A DNA stretch of 64,000 nt, from assembly GCF_032118995.1 (NCBI RefSeq), contig NC_092650.1:3348001-3412000 (forward strand), in the 5' to 3' direction. Below the pieces are notes generated by a model. That model ran no database searches. It saw only the letters and a program-made list of their open reading frames with translations, and had not been told where the DNA came from. The translations under genes were made by a program, and so were the position numbers. Source of the DNA: Asterias amurensis. Its lineage: Eukaryota; Echinodermata; Asteroidea; Forcipulatida; Asteriidae. Shown in pieces: positions 55,301 through 64,000 of the stretch (position 1 is its first letter; the number at the start of each line of letters is the position of its first letter).

Positions 55301-58300
55301 CAATCCCTAAAAAAAAACCACATAATAAGCATTGGTACTGTTTCCTTTTACATCTAAGTAGTCTGTACTCACCACTGGGCCGGCCAAAATCTTTGCAGGC
55401 AGAGGTCTAGCCCGGAACTCATAGTGCGACTCACTATGAACCTTACTGGCTTCCCTCTGGAGCAGTCTTTTGTCAGTCTCAAAGTGGAATCCTTCCGACT
55501 TGGTAGCCTCCTTGTGAGTGACCGTCTTGACGCCCATGCTGACATCGGAATAGATGCGGGGATCTACGGGTCTAGCCTTGAACTTGTAGCTGTGGATACA
55601 GAGAAATTTACACAAATTTTGTTAAAGTTATGATTTATCTCGTGTGAAATTCAAGCACTTGACTTCATAATGAGTATGCAGATATTTATAAAAGCACCTT
55701 TAACGTGTTCAACCAAATCAACAATGCAGTCTTGCAGAGTAATACATGTACACACAATAAACAAACTAAATATTATCTCAAAATGAAGTTGACAGTCATC
55801 TAGACTCAGGCCTGATACTTCTCCCATGCCCCCTGGGGCTGATTTCACAAAGAGCTAAGATGGATTTTAAGTGAAAATCAATCCTTGTTGCTAAGTAAAA
55901 TGCAATGTCACAATACAAATTACTATGGCAATATTGAAAATTTGTTGTGCGATGAATTTGACTGCTTTGTGAAATCGGCCCCTGGTCATTGCTTTTGTGT
56001 GCCCTTGTAAAAAGTAGAAATTTACAATTTTCTCATAGGGTGCCCTTTGCAAAGGAGAAAATGCCTTGGTGCCCTTGCCCGTTCAAAAACAAAGCATACG
56101 GGCATGTACACTTGTAATTGCTCTCTCTTGTTAGAAGTGTTGGTTCTGAGAAGAATTAGAATTGAGAAATTTGTCTGGATGATTCAAACACCTTACATAC
56201 TTTTTGAAACACCGAAACAAAATTCTCTACTCCAGTTCTTCTCAGCACCAACACATCTTGCGAAGAGAGATTTACTTTACATTGCTGTCCCCGTTTAGGT
56301 AAATTTTCCTCATTGCACTTACACCTTTGCAAAGTTTCAAATCTTAGTTACTGTTAGATCTGATGTTTTCTACAGGATTTTTTTACAAGCATTAACCAAA
56401 AGAAACTCAAGGAAAAACCCTGGATAACCTAAAAATTCTAAAGTTACCCCTCTGTTTCATTCCTCCCTATTAAAACTCTTTTCAACAAAGTGAGAAATCA
56501 TGTTAGAACAGGCATGATTTATGCTTCTTTGAAAAATAGTACATGTATGAACATTTTGTTGAGCACAAGGGCCGGCCTACTTGTTCATCATGATGTAGGC
56601 TTTACAAGTTTGACTTAAAGTTTATTTCTTCTGATTTCCCAAAGGGCAACAAAATTCGAGATCGGACTATCCGTGTCAGAAACGACAAACTTCGGCTACA
56701 GGTACGCTAGATCACATGACACACGTCTGCCTATTCTTCAACACCGACAGACGCACTGATCTAGCCGTAGCTGTAACGGAAGTCGTCGTTCCTGACACAG
56801 CCTAAAGTAGGACGTATATCATATCTGATTATGACCCCCCTTGGCCAAGTATGACAACTTACTTTCTCATGTCCACAACTTCCAGTTCTTCTTGTTGTGT
56901 TCGACTGACAGCAGTGACCGGCCTGTGTCTATTGCGTGATTCTAGAGCAGGTGTCCTCGGGTGGGTCAGCCTTTTGCGCTTTGGTTTATCCGCAGCAGGC
57001 TCTGGTCCTGATGATTAAAAAGTTTCAACAATTATAGAAGTAAACACTTCAAGGCAAATCCAAGAAATCGATGCAGTTACATATTTGTGACCCGCTCTGT
57101 GAAAATGAGTCAGATGTTGACAATTTCAAGAATTGAGTTATATGCATGGCAGGAAAGAACACACCAGCAGCAGTTATTTGGTATTTAGTGTCTAAGCTTT
57201 GGGGGTGTATTGCGTTGCTGAGTTACTCCATTTCGAAATTAGCCAGTATCATTTTTGGTTAAAAACAAATTACAGGTAAAGTGATGTTTAAAACTACCAT
57301 GTCGCGCAAAAGGATACAAATAAGACTAAAGAATTATCACAAAATTGTTGGCCTTTATTGGCTAAAAAAAAAACGCTCTAAAGGTTTACTGTGGAAACAT
57401 AAATCTTCAAAAGTAAAAAAAAAAAGCTGCTCAGATTTGCATCTTGCAATCATGCATATTTCGACATTGAAAAAGAATATTAGTAATAGATAGGAATGAT
57501 ACATCGAAAATTCCATAGAAAATTATGTGATTATTAAAATTAAGTTATTCTCTCATGTTTATAACCTCAAGATAGTCATATGGAAACATAGTCAAGATGG
57601 AAACATAAATCTTCAAAAGTAAAAAAAAAAAACTGCTCAGATTTGCATCTTGCAATCATGCATATTTCGACATTGAAAAAGAATATTAGTAATAGATAGG
57701 AATGATACATCGAAAATTCCATAGAAAATTATGTGATTATTAAAATTAAGTTATTCTCTCATGTTTATAACCTCAAGATAGTCATCATGAATATTACCTT
57801 TGTTTTGTTCAGCAATCGGCTTCGTGCGGAAACGATCAGGTGTCCTGGTCTGGAATTGGTTAATGGCGAGTGCCATCGACCTGAACTCGGGTGTCTTCCT
57901 CTCCCCAGCCACTGACTCATTGTAGCTGCGTTTGCGCTGGTTCTCAGACAGGTGGAATTCCTTCGGTCTTGTAGGCCCATGATTGCCATTCTGGAAAAGG
58001 AGATGATGCAGAATGCAGTTTTAGAAGTGGGGATGATATGATATGACCAAGGCCCAATTTAAGAGAGCTGCTTATAACTAAAACAATTTCTGCTTAGCAG
58101 AAATAAGAAGAATACCAGTCACAAATTGTACATGTGACATGGTCATTTGACTGGTAACCCTGTTCCGGTAAGCATAATTTTGTTGTGCTTAGCTACTTTT
58201 TGTGCTTAAGCAGCTCTATCAAATTTGGCTTAGGCAAGATACTTTGTTCGTGTAAGGGCAAGGCAGATTGCCCAAGGAAAGAGAACTTCTGTGAGGAAAA

Positions 58301-61300
58301 TGTACATTACTGGAACATTTCATGGGGCACCAAGGCAATGATCATAATATGCTATTGCCATCGTCAAGTATCAGGCCTGCATAATTATGAAAGAGCACAT
58401 CAAACATGGAACTGCAGGCCTGGAATTACAAAGGGTCAACGAAGGCAATGGCTTTGGTGGCCCTTCAAAGTTTCCCACTTCACATTAAGATTTTCCAATG
58501 GAAGAGCCATCTGCAAGATACTCACCGATGAAGGACTATATTTGCGCAGATTCCCCTGAAAGTTTGGCGTCCTCGCATCGTTTCTCGTCTCCATGGGGTG
58601 GCTTTTGAGGCGGGAATCCGTCTCAAACTTGAAGGCCTCTGCCTTGGTGGCTTTGGTCGATGAGCGTACGGGCAAGTGAGGAGCGGATTCCTTGACTGCC
58701 TTGAAGGACTGTTTGGACTGCTTCCGCTTGGCGGCTAGCTCCTGACGGAAGTGCTCTATCTTCTCCATCTCAAGCTGCAATGTTGATTTTGCTTGGACGG
58801 CCTTGCCAAAGTTGTGTCTGGAGAAATATACAATACAATACAATACAATACAATACAATACAATACAATGGGTTTTTATATAGCGCCATTTCATTTAGAC
58901 CACAGCGCTTTAAACGAACAATAGCAATGCAGATAATACAACAAATGAATAATAAAGCAATAAACAGACACTAAGGAAAAAGATGTTTTTTAAGTGCTTT
59001 CTTGAAAATAGGCAGTGAAATTGAGGTGCATATTGTGATGGGAAGATGGTTCCACAGTCCTGGAGCGGCTAAGGAAAATGATTTAGATGCAGCGGATTGA
59101 AGAGATTTGCTGCTCGGTTTATTTTCAGCAAGACGGGTTTTGTCTGATGCTGAGCGAAGCCCAGCCCTAGTTTGAATGTGAAAAGAAAAACAAGATGAAA
59201 GATATGCTGGTGCAAGTCCATTTAAGCATTTATACACATGCACCAATATTTTGAATTGAATGCGCTCTTTCACCGGGAGCCAATGTAGCTTTTTGAGAAA
59301 AGGAGTTGCATGATCATGTTTAGACGCACAAAATATTAGTTTGGCAGCCCAATTCTGAAGATGTTGAAGTCTATTAATTTGAGTTGTGTTCGCTCCAAGT
59401 AAAAGTGCGTTGCCATAGTCCAATCGTGAAAGAATAAGAGACCTTGTAACACTGCTACATGTGTCAACGTCTAGAAACCTTCTTATACGTGTAATGTTAC
59501 GCAGATGGTATGACACAGACCTAGACAATGATGTTATTTGTGAAGACATAGACATAAGATTGTCAAAGACAATGCCAAGGTTCCGAACAGTTTTAGTGGG
59601 TGTGATAATTTCATCTCCAATATGCAGTTGAACACTGGGCATGAGGCGATTGAAGTGAAAGGCAGAATAATTTGATATTAGTGACGGGCGAAAGAGAGGT
59701 GACTTGTAGTCAGGGAAATTGAATTTTGTGTGTGTAACCAATGGGTTATAAAGAAAGTTGGCCATTAAAACATAGGGCGGTCAAGTTGGGGTACTATGTC
59801 GTGTTCTTGCCTTATAGGACCCCAGCTCTAATCGTGCTGGGGGGAGGGGGTATTGTGTGGATTGGGTTTTCAGTCCATACTTGATTGGTTTGGTTTTCTG
59901 GGTTTTCCTCCAACATCTGAACCCCCCCAAAAAACTAAACAGAAACTTCCCTCCTTGTCCTTCAAGTTCATCTTCTGAGAATCCTAGGCTTTACAACTAG
60001 AATAAATCAACCATAGGAGTTTTACATTTTACTCACTTGAGCAAGGTAGGTGTTGTCGCAAGTGTCAGCTTTGTCTTCAATTTAGGGCACGAGACTTTCT
60101 TCCCTGTTGGGCTGATCATGGATTCGTTTCCCATTTTACGCCTTTTGTGGATGGAGGGATCTGATGGTGATGCCCGACCGCGCTGCTGATGGCTCAACCC
60201 TGGGTTAGCCGATCGCCTCTTGGTGGCTTGAGAGGTGCTGCTGCGCTTCGTTCTTATAGCGTCAGCAGAACGGCGAACGTGCAATCGTGGGGACGTCCGT
60301 GCTGTTGGTCTTGGGGCTGCCTCGATCAAAGGCTTTTTCACATGTGATCTGGATATGGATTAGGGCCCAATCGTATTTTAAAAAAAGTCATGGCAGAAAT
60401 GATGGTTGGAAATGATTTTCAAATTATCTCAACAAAAAATAAAAGCGGCAGAGAATTAGTTTATATTTACAAATATTAACATGACGTCAGAAGAAACCCT
60501 TGTGACATTGTTTATTAAAGGTTCAAGTCTTTATTATAATAAACAGACATGAAAAACTGCAAATTACACAAAACTTTGTACTTAGTTTTCCAGATTTCTA
60601 TTGCACTTAAACCAGTTAAAAACTTGCACGATGGTAGAAACTCATTACCTGATATTTGTTCAACTCTGAACAAATATGAATTTAAATTGAAGAGATACAT
60701 GTAAGAGAAGGTTTTAAAAATTTCTTTGAAATTGTTTTCTTTCTTAATAAAGAAAATCTGAGTGTCTTTGGAAAAATTCAGTTTGAACTATTGAGGGCTG
60801 GACTGTGTCGATTGTGCTAAGGCCAAACAAAATAAATGTTGTGTTTACGGTAACGGCCCTAAAAAATTCCAGGTAGGTAGGTAGGAAAATAATTTTATTT
60901 TGTAATTTTATTTTTATTTTTAAGTTCTTGAATTTTGAGTTATTTGTTAATATTTTAAACCCGTTACCATGAATTATACTAACCTTGTTCGACTCATCAA
61001 GTTATAAACCCTCATGTTGGAAAGTGGTAAAATATAAAAGTTTATAAGTTGTTTTAGAAAAAACATAACATAGGTCAAGTTGCAAGCGCTTTAGAAGTTA
61101 CAAGGAAACTTTTTATCTTACCATTAAATCAGGGCCATGTTTTAAATGCTGACATCAGTTTTACCAACTTTCAATTTGAGGTGTGGTTATTTTGTTCACA
61201 TTTTTCATTCCATTGTTGTACACTTACTTGCACTTTACCCAGACTGACGAACCTCCGGGTTGCTGGGTGAAAATGATGTCACTCAGTAGGCTCAGTGGTG

Positions 61301-63706
61301 CAAGGTGTACCATAACATTAACAACAGAGCCGAAACTCACAACTCACATTTTCCCCAAAATAATATAGCAAAATGAATAAACACTTTTGAGGGTCAAACT
61401 TATTATTTTGAATGTCAGCCTGATCTGATCTGAATGTGTGTTGTGAGCACAAACGTGATAAAAGTTTGGCCCATGGTGATCTTCGAAAATATTGAGAAAT
61501 GTCTTGCTGACATCGATGTTTACTAGCTTCAACTTGGCTGGCTGATGGAGGCACTTTTCTGTTTTCAAGCTAAATAATTTGTTCATGTTACCGCACGAAG
61601 AACTGCCTGACGTCGACGCCATGTTTTGATGCAGTTTTCATTCGCGGTCTGTCCGTAGTGTAAAACGTGTTGTAACGTACGCGGCCGGTCACCCACGTGC
61701 TGTACACCACTGACAGCTACACCATGTTTTGTTGTGGTGTCCAATATGGGGCCGGCTGCCAGGGGCCCAATTTCGTTTCGTGCTGTACCACTGACAGCTA
61801 GCTGTACTGTACTGTTGTACCGTGTTTTGTTGTGGTGTCCAATATGCGGCCGGCTGCCAGGGGCCCAATTTCGTTTCGTGTGACATTGGATCGCCCCGAA
61901 GTACGCTGTGAACACAGCGGGTGCGTCGGGGCCGGGCATCGGGTGGCGCGTGCACCTTTCACAGAAAAAATTGTGGCAGTACAGTAAGCTAGGCTAGGCG
62001 TGGGCCGGGTGCACAAGTTTTGATATCGCCATGATTTTTGCAAAAATGCATTATTACACTGGTAAGTCGTAATAAACAGTTTTAAAGTGAGGCAACATGT
62101 TAAAATTCTCATTTTAAATTTTACCAACTCACAAAATATTTAGAAAAATGTTTTGAGGTCGGCAATTCGGCCGCAAAAAATTCAGGTCGGTCGGGTTACC
62201 GTAAACACAACATTTATTTTGTTTGGCCTAAACTCACCTTTTTCGTTCTCTCCCAATCGATTGGTCTTGCCTTGTAGATTTTTCAACTGGAAAATTTAAA
62301 GTTCATTGAATAAAAGAAAAGTAAATAAATGTATGTCAATATTAGTCTCTTTTTCTAACAATGTGTAAGTATACCGTGTACGTGTACATAGTCTAAGCTT
62401 AATGGAACACGTTGCCTTGGATCGGTCGAGTTGGTCTTAGAAAAGCGTTTGTAACTGTTTTATAAAATGCATATGGTTAGAAAGATGTTGTAAAAGTAGA
62501 ATACAATGATCCACACAAACATGCCTCGAAATTGCACGGTTGTCATTTTACCTCGTCGACTTACACAGTCAGCCATTTATGGGAGTCAAATTTTTGACTA
62601 CCATAAATTGCCTACCGTGTTAGTTCGCACAGTAAAAGGAAAACCACGCAATTTCGAGGCAAACTTGTGTGGATCATTGTATTCTACTTTTAAAACATCT
62701 TTCCAACCATATGCATTAAAAAAAAAAAGGTTACAAACGCTTTTTATAGACCAACTAGTCCGATCCAAGGCAACGTGTTCCTTTAATATAGTCAGTTTAG
62801 AACAAGGATGAGATTTGACAAGTTGTGACAGTTCCGAAAAAGCTTGCTGGATTGGGTCACACTTGAGTTCTAGACCCGGACAGGAAACTCCCAGCCAAGG
62901 ATATTATAATTCAGGAGATTTACTGTTAATGGGTAATGCAGTGAATGATTTCCCTTGTGTAGCATGGCAAAATACTTCACAAAATAATGCATCAGTTGCT
63001 ACTCAAAGATCATCAGTTCCTTCTCATAGTCATTGTTTAGCATTCAGTGTGCAAACATTTGGTTTCTTTCAAATATTTTGCTTTGCAAAATTGCTGGACT
63101 ATATTGTTTTCTGTGTACGCAATACCACAAGTACAAAGCAAACCAACAGGTTGAGACACAATGTGGACTTTTGCTGTCTCCCTTTGGCGACTGTTTATCG
63201 GAGTAAGATTTCTTGCCCAAAACACCATGTCTCAACAAACATCTTTTCTGACTTTTATCCTGCAAAATTGTCTGATGTTTAGCAGCATGAAATTGGGGCC
63301 AGGGTCACTCACAGTGGTGAGTGCTTTCAACGCATGACAAGTCACCCATGCCGCTCTTTACCTGTTTTGGTCTCCGAGCTGTCTGACACTTCCAAGCTGT
63401 CTGCTGACATCTCTGAGGATGACACTTTCTCAGACGATGAAGCAGCTGTAGGCTCTTCCGGGCCAGAGCTCAAATTCTCCGGGCCAGAGCTCAAAATCTG
63501 TGAGCCAGAGCTCACAATCTCCGGGCCAGAGCTCAACATCCCCAGCCCAGATGAGGACTCTGGAGCAGAAGCAGAATCCTCATCAGATTTATCGATACTC
63601 ATTTCTTCCGAGGATGATTCTGCGGCTTTCTCTTTGGCGCCATCCGAGCTGCACACAGGGGTCTCGTCTTCAAATTTGATTGGAATGCCATTTTCATGAT
63701 CAAAGT
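52304..63706 (-). CDS. TPX2: TPX2 spindle assembly factor (partial, first exon(s) beyond right edge)
   Basis: TPX2 is released from importin by Ran-GTP, nucleates spindle microtubules and activates Aurora A. Exons: 63706-63362, 62286-62238, 60348-60037, 58817-58526, 57990-57798, 57007-56863, 55589-55373, 54826-54710, 54287-54111, 53854-53714, 53048-52934, 52596-52304; all phases agree, about 797 residues. Diagnostic stretches: FKFETDSRLKSHP, NYKFKARPVDPRI, LPKSPAFALKNRMRI (near-exact to vertebrates), RKFQAQPMP, FKANPANVLYEEPFIP, and the C-terminal VHKANPIRQYRTVEVLP that in vertebrates binds kinesin-5. The Glu/Lys-rich coiled segments between are typical. The first exon shown is acidic and Ser-rich with four LSSGPE-type repeats. 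The Aurora A-binding N-terminus is not in this window. One donor is AG|GTTTGT (54709). Confidence 0.95.
53053..53398. repeat. minisatellite GTTATAAGACAGTGAATAAAA, ~17 units, against a TPX2 acceptor
   Basis: Units of 18-23 bp vary between GTTATAAGACAGTGAATAAAA-like and GTTATGACAGTGAATAAAA-like forms. The array starts 4 bp beyond the exon that begins at 53048. On the transcribed strand each unit reads TTATTCACTGTCTTATAAC, giving repeated T-rich and branch-point-like words. Confidence 0.92.
54880..55125. repeat. interspersed repeat with GCGCTTTTCACGCCCGAAGG start
   Basis: Begins TTTTTTATAAAGCGCTTTTC and ends GTGTCTTGCTCAAACGGGCA, words common in LINE- or SINE-derived repeats of marine invertebrates. 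It is followed by a family A fragment (55130-55280). Confidence 0.45.
56667..56806. mobile_element. family K foldback element
   Basis: Same layout as 19439-19573: CCGTGTCAGAAACGACAAAC at the left, TCGTCGTTCCTGACACAGCC at the right, centre CTGCCTATTCTTCAACAC. Confidence 0.85.
57089..57390. mobile_element. family M MITE, right end missing
   Basis: Starts TGTGACCCGCTCTGTGAAAA and follows the copy at 22773-23235 for about 300 bp before the tandem duplication begins. Confidence 0.8.
57391..57785. repeat. 206-bp direct tandem duplication in TPX2 intron
   Basis: The two units are nearly identical: GGAAACATAAATCTTCAAAA ... TTTATAACCTCAAGATAGTC. The second unit ends 13 bp before the GT-donor side of the exon at 57798-57990, so the splice site itself was not copied. 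Confidence 0.92.
58050..58230. mobile_element. family C MITE
   Basis: AAGGCCCAATTTAAGAGAGC at the left and TTAAGCAGCTCTATCAAATT at the right; interior ACCAGTCACAAATTGTACAT. Confidence 0.75.
58826..59770 (-). mobile_element. LINE (non-LTR retrotransposon) 5'-truncated copy
   Basis: An open frame of 264 codons (59765-58971) reads as the C-terminal part of a LINE reverse transcriptase: TVRNLGIVFDN, LILSRLDYGNALL, RLQHLQNWAAKLIF, LHWLPVKERIQFKIL, GLAPAYLSS and the closing APGLWNHLP with KKHLFP. These words are typical of CR1/L2-type elements. The catalytic domain is missing (5' truncation). The 3' UTR carries AAAGCGCTG and TATATAGCGCC, then an ATTGT pentamer array (58826-58869). The open frame suggests a young insertion. 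It lies in a TPX2 intron, same strand, with its tail 9 bp from the next exon. Confidence 0.88.
61625..61945. repeat. local direct repeat around GTTTTGTTGTGGTGTCCAAT
   Basis: The block ATGTTTTGTTGTGGTGTCCAAT ... GGCCGGCTGCCAGGGGCCCAATTTCGTTTCGTG occurs twice (about 61720-61780 and 61815-61880), in a GC-richer part of a TPX2 intron. Confidence 0.8.
62400..62786. mobile_element. family I foldback MITE, full copy
   Basis: Ends AATGGAACACGTTGCCTTGG and CCAAGGCAACGTGTTCCTTT; centre GGGAGTCAAATTTTTGACTA. It begins about 110 bp upstream of the small TPX2 exon 62286-62238. Confidence 0.9.
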
Positions 63707-64000
63707 CTGTTTTGAAAAAAAGGGGAAACAGTTGTTAATGTACACAGCTGAGCGTGTCATGGGAGAAGCTAGTCTTTAGACGCTAAGTGGCAGCAGACAC
63801 ACCAGGTACATGTAATTTCCATTGATAACGTAGATCTGAGAATACAATATCTTCAGAAATTATACTGAATAATGAAAACGCCTTGGGCTTGGAACGCTTT
63901 TTAAACATTACATACTTTTTAAATGATACGGGCACCTCAACAAATAGCTGCGACTTTTGACACTCTATAATTATAAACATGAGATGCTGATGCTGACTAG
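63707..64000. other. TPX2 upstream intron with truncated family F element
   Basis: Contains a family F left arm only (63776-63835, CGCTAAGTGGCAGCAGAC). No further TPX2 exon is seen up to the edge. Confidence 0.55.

Noticed and set aside
62815-63282. 155-codon plus-strand frame in a TPX2 intron
   Set aside because: Low-complexity composition, no family resemblance; the tail resembles MITE words (TTGCTGGACT, GCATGAAATTGGGGCC).
1-64000. Retrovirus-like, LTR or Polinton element
   Set aside because: No paired long terminal repeats, gag-pol, capsid or integrase frames were recognised on either strand.
1-64000. CRISPR array, operons, riboswitches or bacterial genes
   Set aside because: The window is plainly animal nuclear DNA; direct repeats seen are minisatellites or transposon ends.

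Overview
This is a eukaryotic window: split genes with GT-AG introns, small exons inside 1-3 kb introns, and very dense short inverted-repeat transposons. The encoded proteins are animal: a nucleolar Pumilio-type protein (NOP9), two DEG/ENaC/ASIC-type sodium channels, a microtubule-inner-protein-like protein, and the spindle assembly factor TPX2. The channel family is metazoan. The repeat style (hundreds of bp of palindromic MITEs, LINE tails ending near GCGCTATA plus ATT repeats, tRNA-like SINEs) makes me think of an echinoderm, most likely a sea star; that placement is inference. I rebuilt exons by matching splice sites, checking that intron phases join and that the protein agrees with family sequences I remember. 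No search was run.

Layout, left to right. 618-8206 (minus): NOP9, N-terminal 359 residues in six exons, running off the left edge; introns carry a hAT-like element, a large foldback element and a decayed duplicate of exon 6. 10376-11155 (minus) and 14149-19240 (plus): a divergent, inverted pair of genes for a small secreted Ser-Gly-repeat protein. The plus copy looks intact (206 aa); the minus copy looks degenerate, but promoter, signal-peptide exon, repeat exon and 3' exon can all be matched. 21277-32829 (minus) and 34996-44245 (minus): two tandem DEG/ENaC channel genes (551 aa in 11 exons; 479 aa in 10 exons) with shared exon sizes and phases. 45561-48856 (minus): a six-exon 358-aa protein with a PGY-x-GYVPR motif, probably axonemal. 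52304-63706 (minus): TPX2, 12 exons (about 797 residues) with its first exon(s) beyond the right edge.

The spaces between exons are mostly transposon debris. The commonest family (here family A) has ends near AAAGGCACTGGACACTATTG; about 19 copies or pieces are seen. Several other foldback families occur, often nested inside A. No LTR retrovirus, Polinton or other capsid-bearing element was recognised.

The genes do not form one pathway: rRNA maturation, ion conduction, cilium/sperm structure and mitotic spindle are separate jobs. The most unusual item is the Ser-Gly-repeat secreted protein locus with its inverted partner. Next come the channel pair that has lost the gating His of the His-Gly motif, and the repeats lying right against splice sites of TPX2 and channel 2.
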